This document shows, in pieces, positions 54,901 to 64,000 of a DNA stretch of 64,000 bases. Position 1 is the stretch's first letter. Every line of letters begins with the position of its first letter. The position numbers were made by a program, and so were the translations under genes. This stretch comes from Actinomadura sp. J1-007 (GTDB lineage: Bacteria; Actinomycetota; Actinomycetes; Streptosporangiales; Streptosporangiaceae): positions 1,054,001 through 1,118,000 of the forward strand of contig NZ_WING01000001.1 of NCBI RefSeq assembly GCF_009793335.1, given 5' to 3'. A model generated the notes under the pieces. The model was not told where the DNA came from. It did not search any database and was given only the letters and a program-made list of their open reading frames with translations.

Positions 54901-54959
54901 ACCGCGCCCACCGGCACCGCTCGCGGCGGCGGCAGCCGCCTGGCGTTCTCGCCGCTCAT
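51957..54959 (-). CDS. membrane PAS-GGDEF-EAL c-di-GMP turnover protein
   Basis: A 1000-residue signalling protein: about ten helices in residues 1-350, PAS domain (about 365-490: FRALSESINDAVLICDLDATVQYA), GGDEF (about 510-690; RWGGDEFAVL intact, DLDGFTAVND) and EAL (about 710-965; GVEALLRW, IDDFGTGYASL, IKIDPSFV, VAEGIE intact). Both synthesis and breakdown of c-di-GMP are possible, and sequence alone does not tell which dominates. A small GDAGDAGDA repeat sits in the PAS region. It lies beside ilvB, as related genes do in Streptomyces as I recall. Confidence 0.92.
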   Translation of the reverse strand: MSGENARRLPPPRAVPVGAVAVVGVLYAVGSLMGWGGTAFLAWAEAGAAAAAAVSLLLTARRTKDAGEAARLDAASDAVSDADDAPEGGVSARFGAVWRASWRWYGLAAAFWFAGAVGSAVSSEQSRSALSLSVTDLFYLAAEAALVTGLVVPIRLPRDARTWVRYASDTYVCACALFVLGWVGVFGSLYHRSGESPSEFSLELLYPLIDVVLVWGALPFALGAAHGHRRAAWMGYGALAAFAVGDIVTAVVRLRGGVPADDPADILRLAGLLLLLLVPWTGPVAAGARGARRGGDGRGRVIGPGLAPAAVAAAAALFVAGHSLTGADGIEPVVSFVAGTAALVLLARLAGLLRENDALRKAVDTGEEHFRALSESINDAVLICDLDATVQYASAGALRTYRYEPEEILGRPLGEIIHPEDLPRVQEVFRRFLDAGDAGDAGDAAEAGADRAGTGVHAGEAPADALRVACRVRAADGTWLPTESTVSRYSGTGGAPGRLLITTRDLSEQAALQRQVAHLTFHDGLTGLPNRAYFEERTREVLSRALSAAGAGRAGKVAVVFVDLDGFTAVNDSAGHAAGDQVLAQAARRLRATVRSDGTVARWGGDEFAVLVQLPEDGRGETRAAVELAERLLRTLSVEPYRVGSKGIALTASVGIAFAEDGAPARGGRPEPGTGPEAGRRLRRGAADLIRNGDLAMARAKELGGGRVEVFAPHMHTDVVRRLELGSDLQRALAEEQFAVEFQPVVELETSRVTGVEALLRWWRGNESVPPEEFIGPAEESGLMIPLGDWVLREACREVARWRRDSWEVGLSVNFTARQIAAPRFVESVAAALEETGLPPRALTLEVREEVLVEDAGHNVERLSALRDLGVRLAIDDFGTGYASLAYLGQLPVDIIKIDPSFVAGLGSDETLTLLTRTIVRLGSDLGLTVVAEGIERPEQLELLREMRCPRGQGFLVARPMAAGRAESLVRTNLAARGLPGGARLPLSDAELPPVDADVR

Positions 54960-55407
54960 CGCGCCGCTTCCCTTCCTGCCCCGTCGGAGCGCTCGCCCTC
55001 CCCCGGGCGCACGCGTACGCCCGGTGGGGGGAGGTGTGTCCAGATGCCTCTCCGGTCGCTCGGATAACGCCCGGAGGGAGATGGATCGTGCCCCGCGCAG
55101 GGTCGGCGCGGGGCCGGCGGCGAGCGCGTCGGCTGCGCCGGCCGGAGATCAGCGACGTTGCTGCAGTGCGGGATCACCGTGATACGCAATGTACGTTCCG
55201 TAGGTCACGGAGCGATTGAGGCTGGGCGTCCTCCCGGCGACGAACGGCCTAGTCGGACGTCCGCCGGCGACCGCCCGCGCCCCCGGGCCGGCCCTCCCCT
55301 GAGCCGGCCGCGAAAGCGCCGCAGGCAGCGCACACGGCCGGACGTGGCCGCCGCGCGGTCGCCGCCCGCCCCTTGAGCCGGGGGCTCGCGTGTGCCTTGA
55401 TGGGCCA
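54960..55407. other. 448-bp divergent gap with hairpin at 55090-55114
   Basis: It separates the c-di-GMP gene (minus) from the sugar dehydrogenase gene (plus). A perfect 9-bp GCCCCGCGC/GCGCGGGGC hairpin at 55090-55114 may be a leader structure or terminator. The relatively A/T-containing spot at 55150-55205 is the likeliest promoter zone. No reading frame here is convincing. Confidence 0.5.
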
Positions 55408-56507
55408 ATGCGCCGCGCCCCCGCTGTTGTGGCCCTTCTCACCGTCCTGCCTCTCGCCGGCTGCGCGGACGGCTCGCCCGCGGCACGGACCCCGGCCCCT
55501 GGCGCCGTCCCGACATCGGCCGCGGCGTCGTTCCCCCGGGCGTGTCGTCCGGCCCGGGCGCGCCGTCCCGGCCGGGCGAGCCGCGCGTGCTGGTGCGCGA
55601 CCGGCGCGTCACCTGGGGCCTGGCGTTCCTGCCCGGCGGCGACGCGCTGCTCACCGAGCGGGAGAGCGCCGAGATCCTCCGCGTCACGCCCCGGGGCGAG
55701 GTGGACGAGCTGGGCAGGATCCCCGGCGTCGTCGCGCGGGGCGAGGGCGGGCTGCTGGGCGTCGCCGTCTCCCCCACGTTCCTGCACGACCAGTACGTCT
55801 ACGTCTACCTCACGTCGGCGTCCGACAACCGGATCGCCCGCTTCCGCCACATCGGCGGCGTCGGGAAGCTGGAGACCCTCGTGACGGGCATCCCGAAGGG
55901 CGGCAACCACAACGGCGGACGGCTGGCGTTCGGCCCCGACCGGATGCTGTACGCCTCGACCGGTGAGGCCGGCCAGGAGGAGCACTCGCAGGACCGCGAG
56001 TCCCTCGGCGGCAAGATCCTGCGCATGACGCCCGACGGGCGGCCCGCCCCGGGCAACCCGTTCGGCACGCTCGTCTGGTCGTACGGCCACCGCAACGTCC
56101 AGGGCCTCGCGTGGGACGGCAAGGGCCGCATGTACGCCACCGAGTTCGGCCAGAACCGCTTCGACGAGGTCAACCGCATCGAGAAGGGCCGCAACTACGG
56201 CTGGCCCGTCGTCGAGGGCGCCGGCGACGACCCGAAGTACACCGACCCCCTGGTCACCTGGCCCACAGCGGAGGCGTCCCCGTCCGGCCTCGCCTACACC
56301 CCCGGCAACCTCTGGGCCGCCGCCCTCCGCGGCGAACGCCTCTGGCAGATTCCCCTGGAGAACGGCAGGGCAGGCCGCCCCATCGCCCACTTCCGCAACC
56401 GCTTCGGCCGCATCCGCGCGGTCGTCCCGTCCCCCGACGGCCGCTCCCTATGGCTCACCACCGACAACGGCACCGCCGATGGAATCGTCGTGGTCCCCCT
56501 GCGGTGA
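55408..56507 (+). CDS. PQQ-type soluble aldose sugar dehydrogenase lipoprotein, frame break
   Basis: A beta-propeller quinoprotein-like dehydrogenase (GSDH/YliI family). The lipobox LAGC (VLPLAGCADGS, C20) is in the first frame. After the break at the C-run 55533-55537 the second frame carries RRVTWGLAFLPGGDALLTE, GGLLGVAVSPTF, KGGNHNGGRLAFGPD (catalytic His), ESLGGKILRM, GHRNVQGLAWD and EFGQNRFDEVN. With one base restored it is a 366-residue lipoprotein acting outside the membrane. No PQQ synthesis genes are seen here, so the cofactor may be taken up or made elsewhere. Confidence 0.85.
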
Positions 56508-56620
56508 ACGCCCTCAGAGCTCCATCGCCCGGCGGGCGCGGGCCTCGATGAGGTTCGCCGGCCGACGGCCGGCCCTCTGGCGCTGGGGCGTGGTCGGCGT
56601 TCCCCGGCTCATGGGGCCGA

Positions 56621-56650
56621 CCGCCGTCCCGCGGTGGGGCGGGACGGCGG
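56621..56650. terminator. terminator after gatB
   Basis: Perfect 12-bp CCGCCGTCCCGC/GCGGGACGGCGG stem, 6-nt loop, 9 nt from the gatB stop on the minus strand. Confidence 0.8.
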
Positions 56651-56659
56651 GCCCGGGTG

Positions 56660-58162
56660 TCAGGAGGCGCCGAGCTTTTCGAGGATGAGCTCGCGGGCGC
56701 GGCCCGCGTCGGCCTGGCCCCGGGTGGCCTTCATCACCGCGCCGACGAGGGCGCCGGCGGCGGCGACCTTGCCGCCCCTGACCTTGTCGGCGGCGTCGGC
56801 GTTGTCGGCGATCACCTGGTCGACGACCGAGGCGAGCTCGCCCTCGTCGCTGACGATCTTGAGGCCGCGGGCGGCCACGACGTCGTCGGGGGCGCCCTCG
56901 CCCGCGAGGACGCCCTGGAAGACCTGGCGGGCGAGCTTGTCGTTCAGCTCGCCGGCGGTGACCATCGCCTGGACGCGCGCGACCTGCTCGGGCGTGACGG
57001 GCAGGTCGGCGAGCTCGACCGAGCGCTCGGTGGCGTGGCGGGACAGCTCGTTCATCCACCACTTGCGGGCGGACGGCGCGTCGGCGCCCGCCGCGATCGT
57101 CGCCTCGATGAGGCCGACCGCGCCCGCGTTGACCACGTCGCGGAGCTCCATGTCGGACAGGCCCCACTCGCGCTGGATCCGGGCGCGGCGGGCGGCCGGC
57201 AGCTCGGGCAGGGACGCGCGGAGCTCCTCCACCCACTCGCGGGACGGCGCCATCGGGACCAGGTCGGGCTCGGGGAAGTAGCGGTAGTCCTGCGCCTCCT
57301 CCTTGCTGCGCCCGCTGGTCGTCCGGCCGGTGTCCTCGTGGAAGTGCCGGGTCTCCTGGACGATGCGCCCGCCCGCGTCGAGGACGCCCGCCTGGCGCTC
57401 GATCTCCGAGCGGACCGCCCGTTCGACCGAGCGCAGGGAGTTGACGTTCTTGGTCTCGGTGCGGGTACCCCACTCGGACGCGCCGCGCGGCATGAGCGAG
57501 ACGTTGACGTCGCAGCGCATGGAGCCCTCCTCCATGCGGACGTCGGAGACGCCCAGGGAGCGCACCAGCTCGCGCAGCTCGGTGGCGTAGGCGCGGGCGA
57601 CCAGCGGCGCCCGGTCGCCCGTCGCGGTGATCGGCTTGGTGACGATCTCGACCAGCGGGATCCCGGCGCGGTTGTAGTCGACCAGCGAGTGGTCGGCGCC
57701 CTGGATGCGGCCGGTGGCGCCGCCGACGTGCAGCGACTTGCCGGTGTCCTCCTCCATGTGGACGCGCTCGATCTCGACCCGGTACGTCTCGCCGTCGACC
57801 TCGACGTCCAGGTGCCCGTCGACGCAGAGCGGCTCGTCGTACTGGGAGATCTGGTAGTCCTTCGGCATGTCCGGGTAGAAGTAGTTCTTGCGCGCGAACC
57901 GGCACCACTCCACGATCGTGCAGTCGAGCGCGAGGCCGATCTTGATGATGCCCTCGATCGCCGCGTGGTTGGTCACCGGCAGCGAGCCCGGCAGGCCGAG
58001 GCACACCGGGCAGACCTGCGTGTTGGGCTCCGCGCCGAACGCGGTCGGGCAGCCGCAGAACATCTTGGACGCGGTGCCGAGCTCGATGTGCGTCTCGATG
58101 CCGAGGACCGGCTCGAACCTCGCGAGCGCCTCGTCGTACGGCATCAGGGTCGGGGTCGTCAC
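56660..58162 (-). CDS. gatB: aspartyl/glutamyl-tRNA amidotransferase subunit B
   Basis: A 500-residue subunit that activates Glu-tRNA(Gln) with ATP and holds the ammonia channel. [32 protein letters not shown] (zinc cysteines), [17 protein letters not shown], and the C-terminal YqeY-like helical tail ([34 protein letters not shown]). GTGA overlap with gatA. Because this window has a tRNA-Gln and the indirect pathway is the actinobacterial rule, the complex is probably needed for Gln-tRNA. Confidence 0.97.
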   Translation of the reverse strand: MTTPTLMPYDEALARFEPVLGIETHIELGTASKMFCGCPTAFGAEPNTQVCPVCLGLPGSLPVTNHAAIEGIIKIGLALDCTIVEWCRFARKNYFYPDMPKDYQISQYDEPLCVDGHLDVEVDGETYRVEIERVHMEEDTGKSLHVGGATGRIQGADHSLVDYNRAGIPLVEIVTKPITATGDRAPLVARAYATELRELVRSLGVSDVRMEEGSMRCDVNVSLMPRGASEWGTRTETKNVNSLRSVERAVRSEIERQAGVLDAGGRIVQETRHFHEDTGRTTSGRSKEEAQDYRYFPEPDLVPMAPSREWVEELRASLPELPAARRARIQREWGLSDMELRDVVNAGAVGLIEATIAAGADAPSARKWWMNELSRHATERSVELADLPVTPEQVARVQAMVTAGELNDKLARQVFQGVLAGEGAPDDVVAARGLKIVSDEGELASVVDQVIADNADAADKVRGGKVAAAGALVGAVMKATRGQADAGRARELILEKLGAS

Positions 58163-59661
58163 TTGGCAGCCTCCGCCAGCTCGGGGGCCTCGGCCAGCAG
58201 CGGGCCGCCCCAGCGGTCTTCCAGGGCCCGTTCGACGGCGGCGCCGACGCGGTAGACGCGGTCGTCGCCGAGGACGGGCGCCATGATCTGCAACCCGACG
58301 GGCAGGCCGTCGGCGAGCCCGCACGGCACCGAGATCGCCGGGTTGCCCGTCAGGTTGGACGGGATCGTGCACAGGTCGGCCAGGTACATCGCCATCGGGT
58401 CGTCGGCGCGCTCGCCGATCGGGAACGCGGTGGTCGGCGTGGTCGGCGAGACCAGCACGTCCACCTGCTCGAACGCCGACTCGAAGTCGCGGTTGATCAG
58501 CGTGCGGACCTGCTGCGCCTTGCCGTAGTAGGCGTCGTAGTAGCCCGACGACAGCGCGTAGGTGCCGAGCATGATGCGGCGCTTGACCTCCGGGCCGAAG
58601 CCCTCGGCGCGGGTCAGCGCCATGACCTCCTCGGCGCTGCGCGTGCCGTCGTCGCCGACCCGCAGCCCGTAGCGCATCGCGTCGAACCGGGCCAGGTTGG
58701 ACGACGCCTCGGACGGCGCGATCAGGTAGTACGCGGGCAGCGCGTACGAGAAGTGCGGGCACGACACCTCGACGACCTTGGCGCCGAGCGACTCCAGCAG
58801 CTCGACCGCCTCGGCGAACCGGGCCGACACGCCGGGCTCGTAGCCGTCGCCGGCGAACTCCTTGACCACGCCGACGCGCAGCCCGGCGACGTCGGCGCGG
58901 CGGGCGGCCTCCACGACGGGCGGGACGGGCCGGTCGATCGAGGTGGAGTCCATCTCGTCGTGGCCGCTGAACGCCTCGTGCAGCAGCGCGGCGTCGAGCA
59001 CGGTGCGGGCGAACGGTCCGGGCGTGTCGAGCGACGAGGCGAACGCGATGACCCCGTAGCGGGACGAGCCGCCGTAGGTGGGCTTGACGCCGACGATGCC
59101 GGTGACCGCGGCGGGCTGCCGGATCGACCCGCCGGTGTCGGTGCCGGTCGACAGCGGCGCCTCGTACGCGGCGACGGCCGCCGAGGACCCGCCGGACGAG
59201 CCGCCCGGGACGCGGGTGAGGTCCCACGGGTTGTGGGTGGTGCCGAACGCGCTGTTCTCCGTGGAGGAGCCCATCGCGAACTCGTCCATGTTGGTCTTGC
59301 CGAGGATGACCAGGCCCGCGTCGCGCAGCCGCCTGGTGATCGTCGCGTCGTACGGGGGCCGCCAGCCCTCCAGGATCCTGGATCCGGCGGTGGTCGGCAG
59401 GTCGCGGGTGGTGAACACGTCCTTGTGCGCGACCGGGACGCCCGCGAGCGGCCCGAGCGCGGCGCCCGAGGCGCGGCGCTCGTCGACCGCGCGGGCCTGC
59501 GCGAGGACGTTGTCGCGGTCGACGTGCAGGAACGCGTTGACCTGCCCGTCGACGGCCGCGATCCGGTCCAGGTGCGCCTGCGCGACCTCGGCGGCGGACG
59601 TCTCGCCCGAGGCGATCAGCGCGCCCAGCTCGGCCGCGGTCTTCCTGACCAGTTCCGTCAT
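58159..59661 (-). CDS. gatA: aspartyl/glutamyl-tRNA amidotransferase subunit A
   Basis: A 500-residue amidase-signature subunit that releases ammonia from Gln. The Ser-cisSer-Lys triad is visible: K in [25 protein letters not shown] with the two serines, and the [19 protein letters not shown] loop. Sits between gatC and gatB; gap 33 nt from gatC. Confidence 0.97.
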   Translation of the reverse strand: MTELVRKTAAELGALIASGETSAAEVAQAHLDRIAAVDGQVNAFLHVDRDNVLAQARAVDERRASGAALGPLAGVPVAHKDVFTTRDLPTTAGSRILEGWRPPYDATITRRLRDAGLVILGKTNMDEFAMGSSTENSAFGTTHNPWDLTRVPGGSSGGSSAAVAAYEAPLSTGTDTGGSIRQPAAVTGIVGVKPTYGGSSRYGVIAFASSLDTPGPFARTVLDAALLHEAFSGHDEMDSTSIDRPVPPVVEAARRADVAGLRVGVVKEFAGDGYEPGVSARFAEAVELLESLGAKVVEVSCPHFSYALPAYYLIAPSEASSNLARFDAMRYGLRVGDDGTRSAEEVMALTRAEGFGPEVKRRIMLGTYALSSGYYDAYYGKAQQVRTLINRDFESAFEQVDVLVSPTTPTTAFPIGERADDPMAMYLADLCTIPSNLTGNPAISVPCGLADGLPVGLQIMAPVLGDDRVYRVGAAVERALEDRWGGPLLAEAPELAEAAK

Positions 59662-59694
59662 CTCACGCCCCGCCTTCCGGTGCCTTCGGCCCGC

Positions 59695-60045
59695 TCATGC
59701 TTCCTCGTCCAGGATCCGGGGGACGCGGAAGCGCTGCCCCTCGGCGGCCGGGGCGGCCGCGAGGGCCTGCTCCGGCGCGAGGGACGGCCGGACCTCGTCG
59801 GCGCGGTAGACGTTGGTCAGCGGCAGGGCGTGCGAGGTCGGCGGGATGTCCTCCGCCGCGACCTCCTGCACCCGCGCGACCGCGGAGATGATCTGGTCGA
59901 GCTGGGCGGCGAGATGGCCGAGCTCGTCGTCGCCGAGCGCCAGCCGGGAGAGCCGGGCGAGGTGGGCCACCTCGTCGCGGGTGATGGCTCCGCCCGGCTC
60001 TCCGTCTCGGCCGGAGCCGTCACTGGCGGCGTGCTCATCGAACAT
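59695..60045 (-). CDS. gatC: aspartyl/glutamyl-tRNA amidotransferase subunit C
   Basis: A 116-residue subunit stabilising Gat[18 protein letters not shown] at residues 21-37, [14 protein letters not shown], and [17 protein letters not shown] are conserved. The N-terminus has about 20 extra residues compared with the usual start near ITRDEV, so a shorter product is possible. Confidence 0.93.
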   Translation of the reverse strand: MFDEHAASDGSGRDGEPGGAITRDEVAHLARLSRLALGDDELGHLAAQLDQIISAVARVQEVAAEDIPPTSHALPLTNVYRADEVRPSLAPEQALAAAPAAEGQRFRVPRILDEEA

Positions 60046-60139
60046 GTAAGAGCCGTTTCCTGCGATCGGTTGGATTCACAGGCCATCCTATGGGCCGGGG
60101 CGTCCCGGGCCGACCGGTTTACCCGGCCATGATCGGGGG

Positions 60140-62245
60140 TCAGGCGGCGGGCTCGGGTGCGCGTTCCACCCGGCGGCGCAGCCAGTCGGTGGCGGTGGCG
60201 GCGTCCATCGGGCGGCCGAAGTGCCAGCCCTGCGCGGCGTCGCAGCCCATCTCGCGCAGCATCCGCGCGGTCTGCGGGTCCTCGACGCCCTCGGCGACCG
60301 AGCGCAGGCCGAGGGTCCGCACGAGGTCGACGATGGAGCGGACGATCACCGCGTCGTCGGCGGAGGCGGTGAGGCGGCCCACGAACGAGGAGTCGATCTT
60401 GATCTCCTCGACCGGGAGGCGCTTGAGCCGCACCAGCGACGAGTAGCCGGTGCCGAAGTCGTCCAGGCTGAGCGGGATGCCGAGCTCGGCGAGCGCGCCG
60501 ACGGTGTCGGAGGCGTAGGCGGGCTCGTTCATCAGGATCCGCTCGGTGATCTCCAGTTGGAGCGCGGCGGCGGGCAGCCCGCGGGAGAGCAGGCCCTCCT
60601 CGATCGTCTCGGTGAGGCCAGTGTCGAGCAGGTCGCGGCCCGAGGCGTTCACCGCCACCTGGACGGTGAGGTCGTCGCGCCACCAGGCGGCGGCCTGGGT
60701 GAGCGCGGCGTCGACCACGTGGTGCGTGATCGAGCGCATCAGGTAGGTCTGCTCGGCGACCGACAGGAACGCGCCCGGTTCGAGGAGGCCCTGGTCGGGA
60801 TGGCGCCAGCGCAGCAGCGCCTCCATCCCGACGAGCTGGTCGTCGTGCAGGGAGATCTTGGGCTGGTAGAACAGCTCCAGCTCGCCGCGGTCGAGGGCGC
60901 GGCGCAGGTCGCCGAGCATGCTCAGCCGCGCCGGGGAGTTGCGGTCGCGGCCCGGCTCGTACACCTCGACGCCCGTGCGGGCCTGCTTGGCGTTGTACAT
61001 CGCGACGTCGGCGCGCTGGAGCAGCAGCTCGAAGTCGGGCGCGTGGTCGGGGAACAGCGCGATGCCGACGCTGGCCTCCAGGTCGAACGACATGCCGTCG
61101 AGCCGGACGGGCTCGCTGAGCGCGGCGCGGAGGCGGGCGGCGACCTCGCGGGCGGCGGCCTCGTCGCGCACGGTGGGCAGCAGGACGGCGAACTCGTCGC
61201 CGCCGAGCCGGGCGACGAGGTCGCCGGGGCGGACGCTGTGGGTCAGCCGGTGCGCGACGAGCTGGAGGAGGCGGTCGCCCGTCGGGTGCCCGAGGGTGTC
61301 GTTGACCTCCTTGAACCGGTCGAGGTCGAGCAGGAACAGCCCGGCGCGGGGATGCGGTCCGTCGGCGGTCCTGCGGCCCCGGCGCCGGGCGGGGCCGAGA
61401 CCGGCGACGCCGCCGGGTCTGCGGGTCTCGGCGATCGCCTCCTCGGTGCGGACGATCAGCAGCTTGCGGTTGGGCAGCCCGGTCAGCCCGTCGTGCAGCG
61501 CCTGGTGCTCGCGCCGCACGGACACCGAGGCGTTCAGGTAGACCGCGATGAACGGCAGGACGATCAGCGGGATGAACAGCGCGGACCGGTCCATCGCGAC
61601 GACCATCATGGGCGCGAGGCCGAGCAGCGCGAGGTGCACGAGCACCTGGTAGGCGAGGTCCCAGCGCAGGGCCTTGAGGAGCGAGACGCGTTCGTGCAGG
61701 GCGACCGCGGCGGCGACGAGCGTGTCGTTGCAGGCGAAGTAGACGGCGCCGGCGAGCGCGATGGCGGGCAGGTCGCGGCCGTCGGGGACCCACAGCGCGG
61801 TCGGGGTGCCCTGGTCGCCGGCCAGCACGAGGACGAGCTGCGCGGCGGCGAGGCTGAGGGTGTACTGCGCGGTGTTGAACGCGATGCGGTGCGGGGTGCG
61901 GCCCCGGAAGATCCCGCAGGTGATCACGGCGGCGGCCTGGAGCGCGGCGGCGATGGGCAGCCCGGCGTACAGCAGCGCGGCGAACGAGAACGTGGTGGAG
62001 GTCGTCGCCCCGTTGTTCTCGGTGGAGCCCGGCGTGATGATCGGCCGCAGCTCGCCGAACACGATGAAGCAGCCGAGGAGCCAGAAGACCGGGTTGCGGG
62101 CGAGCGCGTCGAGGTCGTCGCCGCCCAGCCCGGTGAAGGCGGCGCCCGCGGCGGCCACGCCGAGCACGACGACGGCGACGAAGTAGATCCACAACGGGGA
62201 ACCCCGGCGCGGCGCCGTGTTCCGCGTGTTGTTCGGGTCCTTCAT
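60140..62245 (-). CDS. membrane GGDEF-EAL c-di-GMP turnover protein
   Basis: A 701-residue protein with about eight helices in residues 1-235 (a MASE-like sensor), then GGDEF (about 245-440; LDRFKEVNDTLGH, RLGGDEFAVL) and EAL (about 455-695; GMEALLRWRHPD, LEITERIL, LDDFGTGYSSL, EEIKIDSSFV, VAEGVE). Both active-site sets are intact. A basic insert (RRPGGV...RRRGRR) interrupts the early GGDEF region. ATG 62245 chosen; GTG 62248 is an alternative. Position next to ligA fits the RmdB-type phosphodiesterase locus, a resemblance I cannot verify. Confidence 0.9.
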   Translation of the reverse strand: MKDPNNTRNTAPRRGSPLWIYFVAVVVLGVAAAGAAFTGLGGDDLDALARNPVFWLLGCFIVFGELRPIITPGSTENNGATTSTTFSFAALLYAGLPIAAALQAAAVITCGIFRGRTPHRIAFNTAQYTLSLAAAQLVLVLAGDQGTPTALWVPDGRDLPAIALAGAVYFACNDTLVAAAVALHERVSLLKALRWDLAYQVLVHLALLGLAPMMVVAMDRSALFIPLIVLPFIAVYLNASVSVRREHQALHDGLTGLPNRKLLIVRTEEAIAETRRPGGVAGLGPARRRGRRTADGPHPRAGLFLLDLDRFKEVNDTLGHPTGDRLLQLVAHRLTHSVRPGDLVARLGGDEFAVLLPTVRDEAAAREVAARLRAALSEPVRLDGMSFDLEASVGIALFPDHAPDFELLLQRADVAMYNAKQARTGVEVYEPGRDRNSPARLSMLGDLRRALDRGELELFYQPKISLHDDQLVGMEALLRWRHPDQGLLEPGAFLSVAEQTYLMRSITHHVVDAALTQAAAWWRDDLTVQVAVNASGRDLLDTGLTETIEEGLLSRGLPAAALQLEITERILMNEPAYASDTVGALAELGIPLSLDDFGTGYSSLVRLKRLPVEEIKIDSSFVGRLTASADDAVIVRSIVDLVRTLGLRSVAEGVEDPQTARMLREMGCDAAQGWHFGRPMDAATATDWLRRRVERAPEPAA

Positions 62246-62495
62246 CACATCCTCGGGGGTTCGGGGGCCGTCCCCGGGTCCGGGCCGCTCCGGGAGGCGG
62301 GGGCTGCCTCCCGGTGGTGCGGCCGGAGCTTCAGTGGGTCGTGATGACTGGGAGAGTACGGCCTTTGCTCAACTTCGCGAAACCGGTTGCGTACGTTCCG
62401 TTATGCCCATTCTGCACCACCCTACTACCCGTGGGTAGTGGCGAAGTACCGTTCGGTAACCAGAGCCTGGTGAACGGCCCGGCGACCACGGGGTG

Positions 62496-64000
<1,505 letters not shown>

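Noticed and set aside
54956..55189. 77-codon minus-strand frame whose stop overlaps the c-di-GMP gene start as ATGA
   Set aside because: The coupling-like overlap is attractive, but the product is Pro/Arg-rich with no family resemblance or ribosome site.

Overview
The window is chromosomal DNA from a high-GC actinomycete (strong G/C bias at codon third positions, many GTG starts, actinomycete regulators). The right half has the order ligA, c-di-GMP enzyme, gatCAB, c-di-GMP enzyme, ilvBNC, serA, leuB, ilvE, cimA. This resembles a core block I know from Streptomyces-type genomes; a Streptosporangiales or Thermomonosporaceae host is a guess I cannot confirm.

Layout. 1-3.1 kb: secreted modular GH18 chitinase. 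3.3-12.2 kb: a di-iron alternative quinol oxidase facing a reduced complex I operon (nuoA, a cofactor-less NuoB/NuoD-like fusion with a His-rich segment, then nuoHJKLMN); the NADH module and all Fe-S subunits are missing. 12.4-22.6 kb: Asp-box membrane protein, EspR-like regulator, repressor/MMPL exporter pair with tandem operators, three tRNAs, a divergent VOC/PadR pair sharing an operator, a DUF2461 protein. 22.8-26.1 kb: FAH-family hydrolase, membrane-tethered CBM2 protein, TPR protein, heme-degrading monooxygenase with a His-rich insert, GNAT. 26.1-30.6 kb: cimA, ilvE and leuB, with a branched-chain leader-peptide attenuator before cimA. 30.6-31.9 kb: cobalamin riboswitch and cbtBA. 32-38.2 kb: FhuF-like protein, ROK repressor and a divergent sugar ABC operon ending in a ROK kinase. 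38.2-43.3 kb: a 40-residue acidic peptide, serA, a divergent ThyA-fold protein, a DUF2079 membrane protein. 43.3-47.3 kb: PadR-controlled FtsX-type ABC exporter. 47.4-51.9 kb: an orphan gene and ilvBNC with a second attenuator. 52-62.2 kb: two GGDEF-EAL proteins flanking a PQQ-type sugar dehydrogenase and gatCAB. 62.5 kb to the end: the 3' part of ligA.

How the genes work together. IlvBNC, IlvE, LeuB and CimA cover most of valine/isoleucine/leucine synthesis, and attenuation links them to branched-chain aminoacyl-tRNA supply. SerA supplies serine and one-carbon units. The reduced complex I and the alternative oxidase are both quinone-linked. Chitinase, the CBM2 protein and the sugar ABC/ROK system fit a soil saprotroph.

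Data caveat. Seven coding regions, including the expected housekeeping genes serA and ilvB, are broken by what looks like exactly one missing base, usually at a G/C run, and one tRNA-Glu copy is one base short in the acceptor arm. I read these as base-calling deletions rather than pseudogenes and annotate the genes as whole, marking the break.
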